64,000 nucleotides of DNA from Pectinophora gossypiella (Eukaryota > Arthropoda > Insecta > Lepidoptera > Gelechiidae): the NCBI RefSeq assembly GCF_024362695.1, contig NC_065433.1:3193613-3257612 (forward strand), in the 5' to 3' direction. The translations under genes were made by a program, and so were the position numbers. How positions within the stretch are numbered: position 1 is the stretch's first letter; every line of letters starts with the position of its first letter. This document shows positions 11,053 to 19,671 of this stretch, one piece after another. Below the pieces are notes generated by a model. That model saw nothing but the letters and a program-made list of their open reading frames with translations. It had not been told where the DNA came from and did no database searches.

Positions 11053-11820
11053 GGCACCGGCGACGCCTGCGTCGAGCGAGGGCCTGGTGGCCGCGGAGCC
11101 GCGGAGCTGCGCCCAGAAAATGCACTCGACGCGCTACTAGACGAGCTGCAGACGTTCGCCAAGCCGGCGGAGCGGGGCGAGCGCGGGGAGCGGGGCGAGC
11201 CGCCGCTGCGCCGCTTGCACTCGTACCCGAGCGGCAGCGACACGGACGCGTCGCCGCCGGTGCGCGCGCGCGGCCAGCACCCGCCCAAGCCACCCGTTCC
11301 GGAGCGCCACCCCGAGCTGCTGGCGCTGGCGCAGCGCCGCGCGCCGCCGCCGCCGCCCCCGCGCACCACTTCACGCTCCCCGCTCGCCTCGCCCACCTCG
11401 CCCACCTCCTCGCCCCGCGCCGACATCCCCAACCACTCCAACCACGCGCCACCCTCCGACTCCCCCGAAGATCGCGTGCGACAGGCGCAACTAGAACAAC
11501 GCCACCAGGAATTACTAAAGAAACAGAAAGCGTTGCAAGAACAGTACGCGCGCTTGCAAATGATCCAGCGCACAGGCCCGACGCTGCCGCCGAACGTGCA
11601 GCCCGACTTGAAGAAAACGGGGAGCGAGTCGAACCTGGTGTCTAAGATGAACCTGAATCTGGCACCGGCGGCTACGTCGGGCAGTATGACGCACTTGGCC
11701 GGCGAGGTCGGCGCGAACCCAGGCGGTGCGGACCTGGGCGGCGCGCCGACCGCCGGCCTGCTCAAGGTGGCCGATCCCAGCGCCACCACTAACAAAGTCT
11801 ACGAGACGGACATTCTGTGA
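11053..11820 (+). CDS. C-terminal (last) exon of a proline-rich coiled-coil protein, probably AIP3/SRCIN1-KIAA1217-like
   Basis: The open frame is very GC-rich and ends at TGA 11,818-11,820. I place the start at the acceptor gcgcag|GG (11,051-52); gcacag|CT at 11,025-26 is an alternative. The longer frame beginning at TTG 10,981 has no genuine start. Features in order: a short amphipathic stretch (ALDALLDELQTF), proline- and serine-rich linkers with polyproline (APPPPPPR), a coiled coil rich in Gln, Glu and Lys (HQELLKKQKALQEQYARL, about 11,490-11,560), a motif KKTGSESNLVSKMNL, and the C-terminal tail VYETDIL, whose last three residues (D-I-L) fit a class III PDZ ligand. I associate this layout with insect coiled-coil proteins of the AIP3/p140Cap family, scaffolds at the actin cortex, but that name is from memory and only tentative. 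That the exon is genuine is much surer. Confidence 0.7.
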   Translation, partial: GTGDACVERGPGGRGAAELRPENALDALLDELQTFAKPAERGERGERGEPPLRRLHSYPSGSDTDASPPVRARGQHPPKPPVPERHPELLALAQRRAPPPPPPRTTSRSPLASPTSPTSSPRADIPNHSNHAPPSDSPEDRVRQAQLEQRHQELLKKQKALQEQYARLQMIQRTGPTLPPNVQPDLKKTGSESNLVSKMNLNLAPAATSGSMTHLAGEVGANPGGADLGGAPTAGLLKVADPSATTNKVYETDIL

Positions 11821-12031
11821 CAAACTGTTTAAAGTGTAGTTAAACAATTGAACCAAATAACTATTTCTAATTCAACAAACTTTGGTACTTAACCAAATGG
11901 TCGGCGCGCCGACCTCCAACCTGCTGATGTTGGCCAACACCGGCGCCACCATCAATAAACTCTGTGTGACGAACGCTTGTTCAAAGTGTATTTAAACAAT
12001 TAAACAAAATAACTATTTCTAATTCATCAAA
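11727..12031 (+). repeat. Tandem duplication of the gene's coding end and proximal 3'UTR
   Basis: Copy 1 (about 11,730-11,881) spans the final codons, the stop and the start of the 3'UTR. Copy 2 (about 11,898-12,031) repeats the same order: tcggcgcgccgacc, then ggcgccacca, then caaagtgta, and finally aaataactatttctaattca. Copy 2 has lost the frame and the stop context. It lies inside the presumed 3'UTR. Confidence 0.8.
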
Positions 12032-12464
12032 CATATTCCATTTTCCATAAGTACACACATTTAGGCACTAAACTCATCATTTTTCTAGTGTTCACTATAA
12101 AATAATTCATATAAATTATAATATTGTACCTACCTATCCTTAGTCTTTTTATTTTACTTATTGTATTTTCCAGTATATATTCACTACCCTTTATTTATAG
12201 TATACGATAAAATAAGCGATAAACTTGTCTGTGGTTCAATTGTATATTTCAAGTATTAATATTTGGCCCAAACGACTCCTGGAGTTATTTGTACTTTTCC
12301 GTATAAATCCTGATATATATCTAGCAAAGTAGGCGTTATAATTATTTTCAGTCTTGCCATCTCAATACGGCACACATTTTTCTTTTACGCGCAAAAAAAA
12401 TACATGTAAAACATCGCTGCTTAACCCTGTTCGTAACACCATAATACTGTGTATTATTGACAGA
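12032..12464. other. Probable distal 3'UTR / intergenic
   Basis: AT-rich with no gene. An aataaac at about 11,955, inside the duplicated segment, is the nearest poly(A)-like signal to the stop codon. I cannot place the true 3' end. Confidence 0.35.
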
Positions 12465-12697
12465 GGGTAGTTTCCTCGGTCAAAGATAAATTATGAAATT
12501 CTGATTACTAAAAGGCGACAAAAAACGTTTTCTTTTTTCTATATAACTTTATGATTTTTTATTAAAAAAAATAATAAATGCGACATTTTGTCACGTCTTT
12601 CTATGACGTCACAGGTTTTGCTTTTCAACGTCCATAGTAATTTCGTGTTTTGACGTTTAGTAAAAAGTAACCGATTTGACTAGTTGGAAACTATCCT
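12465..12697. repeat. MITE, family M4
   Basis: The ends are inverted: GGGTAGTTTCC at the left, GGAAACTATCC at the right. The interior contains gacaaaaaacgttttctttt, tctatgacgtcacagg and tgacgtttagtaaaaagtaa. Copies lie at 19,736-19,984 and 38,461-38,668. Confidence 0.75.
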
Positions 12698-13367
12698 ATT
12701 GTCAGATGTTACGTCGTCGTAAGCAACAAGTAAATAAATAGTTGTAGATACCTACTTGAGAGATGTAACTTAAGATGTTGATGTTGTAGATAAAGTATTT
12801 TTTCATACATACTTCGAAACCAGACAGACTTAAGGAAGTTTGCCTATTGATCAGCATAAACCACCACGCTATTCCGGTGCAAGGGTGAGATTCGTCTCAG
12901 TAGTTGAGATTGACTACACACACGTACATACACACATGCACACACTCACTTGCACACACACATGCTCGCTTAACCTTATAAAACATAAGATTCACAGTTA
13001 CATCTCTTCAAATCGTTATACATTTCACGAAGCATTCATTCACAGTGTTTTTTTCCTCACAATATTTCAAGTAGATTAAATATAATTGATGTTTTTAGAT
13101 CAAAATTCTATTTATTAACTTTAAGTCACCCAAAATCTGATAATTATTACTGTGTATCTGATAATCATAAATGTAATAAACATTTAATTGTTTAGATTGT
13201 GTAAAATAGGACAATCTATCTATATGTAATTCAATGTGCCAATCTTCGATCAAGCATCCGTTCTAGATAAACAATTGTACACTTATAACTCACATGCTTG
13301 TATCCCCGAGCGCGTACCTACGCAAGGATGCATAATATATAAACCCACTCTAAATTAATAGTTATAA
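12698..13367. other. Intergenic, with CA-rich simple sequence
   Basis: An imperfect (CA)n stretch lies at about 12,915-12,967. The 79-codon frame at 12,840-13,079 merely translates it. I see nothing else. Confidence 0.5.
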
Positions 13368-13668
13368 TGGCCCCGATTCCTGTAGACACCTTCGAAAAGG
13401 AAAGGGCCGGATGATTGACAACTGTTAATTTGAAAATATTTAATTTAATAGGTACGGGTGAATAAAATAGGCACGCGTTTCACGTGTGCTGTCAACTTAA
13501 TTCTGTCGGTTTATTGGCCAATATAAAATTTTGGTACGGTTTTTTAATTTTTTGCATAAAATTGACGTATGTTCCATAAATTTTGTGCCTGTCGATTACC
13601 CGTCCCTTTTCGGCGGATAAGAAAATGACAGGTACTTAAAATAAAATTAGATGTGGACTTGAATCATC
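13368..13668. repeat. MITE-like palindromic repeat, family M3
   Basis: It begins ggccccgattcctgtagaca, contains aaaaggaaagggccgg and cgtcccttttcggcggataa, and ends taaaataaaattagatgtg. The ends are roughly inverted, as in the more complete copy at 46,583-46,960. Confidence 0.65.
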
Positions 13669-15463
13669 ACTAATTATAATCTTATGATTATGTTAATAGT
13701 GAAACAGGCATTTTATGCATATATTTCGGGAAGTAAAACTTCCAACTGTTACGGTTAAGTACTTTGAAATAGAAATTTAGCACGTACTTAATAACACAAC
13801 GATACTTGAAAAAATCGTAACCCAATCTTTGTTTATGTAATTATTAGTGCCTACGGTAAAATCATTATCTAACATGGATAGTTGATCGAAGGCCTCAATG
13901 TAACACTACCCTCACTAAATGTTAAACCCTACCTCGAACGTATCCAATATAGCTGCTTATTAAACTTACTAATTATTTAAGTATACCTATCAGTTTGTCT
14001 CGATCTTTTACAACGAAATTGTATATCATTTGACTTTCTAAACATGAAATTATATAATCTATTGATTATATATATGACGGCTCGGTAGTCACACTCGAAA
14101 TGTTTGATAATTATCTCAAAAAAAGACTGTGATAAAATTAATAACGAATTCTTCGACTACCTGTTTGAAATGAAATTAAAGATATCGTTAACAACGTTAG
14201 ACGATTTGATTTTTTCTACGTATCTTGGCAGCTTCGTAAACTTTGGAATGGATAAATTACTGAAGTAGATATATTTGACTTATATATAAATATTTTAAAT
14301 CAGCATTTCGGCCGTATAGAAACAGATCATGGCCCGACTTAGATATTTTATTTTACATATTTACTCGCGATCAAATCTTTAGCCCTTTTAGTAAATTATT
14401 AGTCAAAATTGCTGTAGTTTGATAAAATAAGAACCTAAATTAAATATTTACAATGTAATCAACTTCCATACATCTCTCGTTTTGGTCGAGAGCTAACAAT
14501 AACCTCCTTCATTTTTGAAGTCGGTTTAAAAACGATAGTTTATCAAAGAATACCATACTCGCACTAACCGTCATATATATATAATAGTTGGAAATACTTA
14601 AGTAATAGTGTATAATATATTTTTAGATCAAACATATTTATCTTTTAGGGAGTAACCATAGTGTTAACGTTTTTATTTTGTTTGCAATCACCTTTAAATG
14701 TTATAATTATGCACTATTTAAAGCACTTTTGTTGTGTTTCTGTAATATATAAGTGTGTAATATCAACTTCATTATCATTAAGAACAATAAGTGTAATCCC
14801 TGGCTTTGAAGCGGTCTATTCATCTTAATGAATATATATACTTATATGTTTTTGTTATACCTTGTTTCATACATTCCCACTTAGTACTTATATTATACTT
14901 TATATACTTAATTGTAAAATATAAACTTAATTTAGCTTCTTAATGCTTAAACATAACCAGTGCCAAATCAATTTCTTTTCTTTCGGTTGTAAGTATTAAT
15001 TAATTGTTAAACTACATTATATATAAGTACACTGTATTACTTTACAAATTATGAATTGTTTTAAGCTCTTAATCTAGATTTTTGTATATTTTATATACCT
15101 AAGCGCTTTAAAAGCTTGAATTTGTATAATTTGTTATTAATTAAATACTTAAATTGTGTATTTTATTATTGTTTAGTTGTACTAAATATATATATATATA
15201 TATATTATGTAGAATTATATTATACATACTATAAAATGTTGTTTAATTGTAACGACCCGATTCCTTGAGAGGCGAGCTGTCAGTTCGAATACTTCAGGTA
15301 TATTACCTAGGTTGGTATTCCACATCACAACCCACACGATAAGAAGACCTAGCTTTTATAAACACATAACATAACATGAACAAAATTGTTATAAATACTT
15401 AGTAAATATTAGAAAGTATAACAAATAATGTAATGTGGTGTAAAAGTTGGTTACAGTGACTAA
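13669..15463. other. Long AT-rich intergenic stretch
   Basis: No open frame of note. At about 14,465-14,530 a fragment (cttccatacatctctcg, then cctccttcatttttgaagtc) resembles a dispersed repeat; a related piece occurs near 35,625. An (AT)n run lies at about 15,186-15,206. Confidence 0.5.
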
Positions 15464-15601
15464 GGGTGGTATTAATAAACGAATTTTAGCTGAGACTGCC
15501 CTCAAGATCATGCTCAAGTCTATGTTTTTGTATGAGAACTGGGACATTGACATGATCTTGAGGGCAGTCTCGAAGTTGAGATTAGTCTATTAATACCACC
15601 C
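15464..15601. mobile_element. PIF/Harbinger-like MITE, family M1 (138 bp)
   Basis: The termini GGGTGGTATTAATA and TATTAATACCACCC are perfect inverted repeats, and the inner arms (gactgccctcaagatcatg / catgatcttgagggcagtc) also pair. A 3-base target duplication TAA lies at 15,461-15,463 and 15,602-15,604. A 3-base TWA-type duplication with G-rich ends is typical of PIF/Harbinger. A second 138-base copy is at 25,849-25,986. Confidence 0.85.
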
Positions 15602-15677
15602 TAAGATTGAGAAGGGAATTCTGAATTGGTTTGGACATGTATTGTAGAGTGGATAAGGATAATAGAATTAAGAAAGT

Positions 15678-15825
15678 GGGGGGTTAAAAGGGACACATCG
15701 AAGCAATTCATCTAAAAAAGCAATATTGCAATTTGCGCATATAAGTAAGTGCGCAATGCAAACAAGTGTCAAATAGCAATATTGCTTTTTAGATGAATTG
15801 CTTCGATGTGGCTTTTTTAACCCCC
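15678..15825. repeat. Hairpin MITE, family M2 (best copy)
   Basis: The arm ggggttaaaagggacacatc, continuing cgaagcaattcatctaaaa and caatattgc, pairs with the inverted right half ending atgtggcttttttaaccccc. A short centre (ataagtaagtgcgcaatgc) forms the loop region. Almost the whole element can fold into one long hairpin. Confidence 0.8.
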
Positions 15826-16699
15826 AGGTAAGGCGAAGGTTGATGAGATTGGCAGAGGAAGACCTAGACGAACGTACATTGACCAATTTGGAGATGTCCT
15901 TAGAAAACTGAATCGGCGTGTTTGTATGAAACGATTGGTGATCGTAGAGGAAGCCTGAAAAGTTTGTCAAGATCGAAGCAAATGGAATTACATAGTCTCT
16001 GCCTACCCCGGTGGGAAGTAGGTGTGAGTTTACGTATATATATGTAGTTACCTCTATACCCGCATATGGAATAAACTACTTGGCCGCACAAATGGGTACA
16101 AATAGTTACCATAACTCTCTCTTTATTAAAGAGCTGCGCTCTTGTCGGTGGAGTAATCGCCATTACTCCATAGATAGGGCGTGTAGAACGGTGGTTGCCC
16201 CAATCGCCTTCCGTTCCGCAGTACACCGACCAATTTCTCAAACGGTGGTATTCTAGCCTTACCAGAATCCATTTCCTCGGCCTCCAACCAGTACTGATAC
16301 CATAACTATGTAACAGATAAATCACTCCATATACAACTTTCAATACCTGGTTTCCTTTGTAAATGTGTGTGCAATAAAGTGTTATTATTGTGGGGTTTGG
16401 GTTTGTTCAATTAAACAGCCTACGGTTCAAACACTTTTTATTTCTTTCTCCGAGAACAACAAATCACACCACCTCGTCTACAATCCGCCATCTTCCATAT
16501 CTCCCCTCTCACCCCTTCTCACTCTCTAACTCATTCACACTCCTTCACTCAATCTATCATTTGTCTATGCATCCCTTCTATACTCTATACCTTCTGTACT
16601 ACTCTTCTTATCTTCCTCTACTCTTCTTCTGTAAGTACTACTAATGTCACTCGTCTAATTCTCACTCAACCATCTCAACTCACATAACACTCATTATTA
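15826..16699. other. Intergenic, pyrimidine-rich in part
   Basis: The plus strand at 16,430-16,640 is strongly C/T-rich, which explains the 84-codon frame there. At 16,479-16,525 the segment around caatccgccatcttccatat is repeated in inverted orientation at 19,307-19,356 beyond the serpin gene. No gene is supported. Confidence 0.5.
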
Positions 16700-17023
16700 T
16701 TCTTTTTCTTGTAGGTTGTAAGATTGATTACCAACCTCATCAGCCACCTGGTGTCTGGGTTACTATTGAGCCTCCAAAGGCCCCTAACATGACTCATGTA
16801 ACGACTACGTACTTACATCAGTAGGTAGTAACCGGGACCAACGGCTTGACGTGCCTTCCGAAGCACGGATCGTGTTACCTTCGGACAATCAGGTGATCAG
16901 CCTGTAATGGCCTAACCAAACTAGTGATCACAAAGTGATTTTCGTGATATGTCCCCATCGGGATTCGAACTCGGGACTTCCGGATCGTGAGCCCAACGCT
17001 CAACCACTGAACCACGGAGGCCG
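16700..17023 (-). repeat. Full-length SINE, family A
   Basis: Reading on minus: a tRNA-like head with an A box (ccgtggttcagtggttgagc) and a B box (gttcgaatccc), then the body motif tgattgtccgaaggtaacac, a conserved gcttcggaaggcacgtcaag, and a 3' end near accaacctcatc. The same family recurs at 18,990, 21,076, 31,865, 34,155, 34,395, 37,346, 48,586 and 54,497. Confidence 0.8.
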
Positions 17024-17232
17024 TTACATTATTATTAAAAGGTACCCTAACCTAATCTACCTACTAAACTGGTTTTGATGTTTATTAACTACCCGTCTCG
17101 TATTTAGAAGGATAAAAATAATGCACTGTCCAACAAACCGGTCGATTGACATTATTTTCCTCATCTCCGTGTGTTCAGCACTCAGTCATACCCAAGGCAT
17201 ATGAACTCTGGTACATACCTTTACGGATAAAG

Positions 17233-17264
17233 TTTTAAAAGAGTGATACACTGCTGAACCCAGT
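17233..17264 (+). promoter_or_regulatory. Putative serpin core promoter (TATA-like box and initiator)
   Basis: TTTTAAAA at 17,233-17,240 lies about 28 bases before cCAGT at 17,260-17,264, the arthropod initiator consensus and correct TATA-to-start spacing. This would give a 5'UTR of about 27 bases before ATG 17,289. It is a sequence match only. Confidence 0.4.
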
Positions 17265-17288
17265 GTTAGTGTCTAAGTGCTAAGCAAG

Positions 17289-18527
17289 ATGCGTGGAATA
17301 CTCTTAGTGTTGTTTTGTTCCGCGTCTGTGTATGGGCAAAGCTATCCAGCTGACAACGCGGCAGAACGGGAAAATCCTACGCAGCCGTACTCTGATATTT
17401 CGGAAAGAATCGGCAACTTCTCCATTGAACTTCTGTTCCACACCTCGAAGCAGTACAACGGTGGTAACCTAATAATTTCACCGATATCAGTGTGGACTGT
17501 TTTGGCTGTCATTTCTGGAGGTGCCCACGGCAAAACAGCAGCACAGCTACACAATGCACTCAGAATCACAAAGAAAAACACAGACTTGCTCAGGTCAAGC
17601 TACCAAAACCTAAACAAGAAGCTCCAAGTGAACTCATTGACCGTGACTTTTGTTAACATAAACGCAGTTTTCGTGGATCAAAATACATTAATCCTAAATG
17701 ACTTTCAAACTGTTGCTGAGTCTGTATATGAGACCCCAGTTGTACTGTTAGACTTCAACGATAGAGTAAATACTGCGAATGCTATCAATCAGCTTGTTTC
17801 AGACGCTACGCGTGGGCGAAAGTTGGTTCACAGCAGTTACATTGACAAAGGAATTATTGCAACAAGCGCTTTGCATTTTAAAGGACAATGGAAAGTCCCG
17901 TTCAATGCGGCATCGACAGCAATTATGCCTTTCTACAGCAGCACTGGTGAGCAAATTGGCGAAGTTAATATGATGCACAGTCGGTTCACTTACCCGTTTG
18001 CTAACATGAAAGAGTTACAGGCTAGAGTTATAGAGTTGCCATACGGTAAAGAAGACCGTTTTTCGATGCTTATAATGTTACCACATCCCAACGTGTCCCT
18101 CGTAAGCATGTTCAGGAACTTGGCAAGAGTGACTTTAGATACAATCATCAACCAACTAAGGGTATATAAAAAGGAATATGGAGAAGACGACGTGGAGTGT
18201 TACTTACCACGTTTCAGGATTGAGTCCACATTAGATCTCGCAAACGTATTGAAGAGTGGTATGGGTATCGAAGATGTGTTCGATGAAAATGTTGCGAGGC
18301 TACCTTTATTGGCCAGGACGCCTTCATTTGTGTCTAAGGTAATTCACAGAGCGGAGATAGAAGTAACCGAAGAAGGTACTACCCCAAAATGGATTGCTGG
18401 GGACTCCTCCCATCATGTTGGCGCAGTATCGTTCGTCGGCAACAGGCCTTTCTATTTCTTGGTTATCGAAAAAGTCACCATGTCAATCATATTTGGAGGG
18501 GTTTATGAAACGCCTTCCTTGTATTAG
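17289..18527 (+). CDS. Secreted serpin, single exon, probably non-inhibitory
   Basis: 412 residues, the usual serpin length with signal peptide. I use ATG 17,289; an upstream GTG in frame is not a start. Residues 1-17 (MRGILLVLFCSASVYGQ) form a signal peptide. Serpin landmarks follow: NLIISPISVWTVLAVISGGAHGKT near residue 60, ATSALHFKGQWKVPF near 190, and the C-terminal RPFYFLVIE...IIFGGVYETP. Possible N-glycosylation sites include NFS and NVS. The hinge EEGT (361-364) fits P17-P14 of an inhibitory serpin, but the next residues are T-P-K-W-I where small residues (Ala, Gly, Ser, Thr) are needed for loop insertion. A Pro, Lys, Trp and Ile at P12-P9 argue against the inhibitory mechanism, so a carrier, storage or signalling role, or a binding-only inhibitor, is possible. 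No introns or disruptions; it converges on csw. The family call is firm; loss of inhibition is inference. Confidence 0.93.
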   Translation: MRGILLVLFCSASVYGQSYPADNAAERENPTQPYSDISERIGNFSIELLFHTSKQYNGGNLIISPISVWTVLAVISGGAHGKTAAQLHNALRITKKNTDLLRSSYQNLNKKLQVNSLTVTFVNINAVFVDQNTLILNDFQTVAESVYETPVVLLDFNDRVNTANAINQLVSDATRGRKLVHSSYIDKGIIATSALHFKGQWKVPFNAASTAIMPFYSSTGEQIGEVNMMHSRFTYPFANMKELQARVIELPYGKEDRFSMLIMLPHPNVSLVSMFRNLARVTLDTIINQLRVYKKEYGEDDVECYLPRFRIESTLDLANVLKSGMGIEDVFDENVARLPLLARTPSFVSKVIHRAEIEVTEEGTTPKWIAGDSSHHVGAVSFVGNRPFYFLVIEKVTMSIIFGGVYETPSLY

Positions 18528-18989
18528 TTATGATCCTCACCATCTCTGTTACCATAGACTTGGTAAATACTGTGCTTGCTGTAGCTACTTACCAATGTAC
18601 CTTACTTACATACATACATAAACTCACGCCCGTAATCCCAAATGGGGTGGGCAGAGCCACAAGTAATCAAAGACAACTTGCAGCCACTGTAGATACGAAG
18701 TCCTAAGATGGATATGATAAACCTTATGGTGATAAGGGATCAGCCTACCTTACCTGTACCTTACTTATCGATCCTTTTTAGAATTATCATTTTTATAATA
18801 ATATTATTATAAATTCTATTGAGTTTTTTTACTTATGTAAGTACCTATTTATTCCACATACGATGTTCAACGGACAAAGTTGCTTAGTACTACAACGCTT
18901 GGATTTAATAATTAAATCAATCCATCAGTCAACTTGTTTCTTCAACACTGTAGAGCTACATTATAGATCTTTGCCATTTTTTATTACAA
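18528..18989 (+). other. Serpin 3' flank with a repeat fragment (family E)
   Basis: About 18,606-18,745 is a dispersed repeat (catacataaactcacgcccg, aatggggtgggcagagccac, gacaacttgcagccactgt) also found at 26,140-26,345 and 49,138-49,320. No clear AATAAA lies close behind the serpin stop codon. Confidence 0.55.
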
Positions 18990-19305
18990 TCTTCTATCGT
19001 GTGGGTTGTGAGGTGGATTACCAACCTCATCAACCCTGGTATCAGGGATTATTGAACCGCCAAACGCCTGACACGGCTGATGTAACGCCTACTTACTTAC
19101 ATCAGTAAGTAGTAACCGGGACCTACAGCTTAACGTGCCTTCCGAATCACGGATCATCTTACTTTCGGACCATCAGGTGATCAGCCTGTAATGTCCTAAC
19201 CAAACTAGGGATCACAAAGTGATATTTGTGATATGTCCCCACTGGGATTTGAACCCGGGACTTCCGGATCGTGAGCCCAACGCTCAAACCACTGGACCAT
19301 AGAGG
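18990..19305 (-). repeat. SINE, family A
   Basis: Body and tRNA-like head as in the copy at 16,700, in the same orientation. A further head remnant (ctcaactactcgaccacaga) lies at about 19,380-19,405, separated by a G/A-rich piece that is an inverted copy of 16,479-16,525. Confidence 0.8.
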
Positions 19306-19659
19306 AAGAGAGTGAGAAGGGAAGAGAGGGGAGATATGGAAGATGGCGGATTGTTAAGTTGTTGAAGAAGAGTTCAACGCTCAACTACTCGACCACAGAG
19401 GCCGTTTTTACAATGACAATAAACGTGAAAGTAGTAAAAAAACGCAGCATAAAAATTATATTTTTTAATAAGATTACTAGTATTATGATTCACATGCAAT
19501 AAGTTGATAGTTTACTGATAAATATTAAATCTTCAGCGTTTTATCTTGAGGAATGTCTCACTGAACTATCACAATTACTTAGATATTAAAATCCAACTTA
19601 ACAAGAGGCTCGGGTCCATAATCCTATGCTAACTGACATCTTCGGTTCACTTGTACGCG

Positions 19660-19671
19660 TCAAGTATACAC
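19660..19671 (-). CDS. csw: csw putative terminal coding exon (three codons and stop)
   Basis: On minus, a strong acceptor (ttttttctctttgcag) precedes GTG TAT ACT TGA. The preceding exon ends on a codon boundary, so the protein would end RRK-VYT about 16 residues after the Q loop. This gives a much shorter tail than Drosophila Corkscrew, which carries Drk/Grb2-type sites. The exon may instead be skipped in favour of a more distal one. It is supported only by the splice site and phase. Confidence 0.35.
   Translation of the reverse strand: MYT

Noticed and set aside
10995..11795. Long minus-strand frames antisense to the GC-rich exon (266, 141 and 113 residues), and a 202-residue plus-strand frame in another phase
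   Set aside because: They are shadows of a GC-rich coding exon; composition is Ala/Arg/Gly/Ser-biased and no motif appears.
16950..17023. tRNA gene on the minus strand (and similar heads at 19,240, 21,340, 34,160, 35,430, 59,450)
   Set aside because: A and B boxes are present, but the acceptor stems do not close, and each continues into a SINE body.
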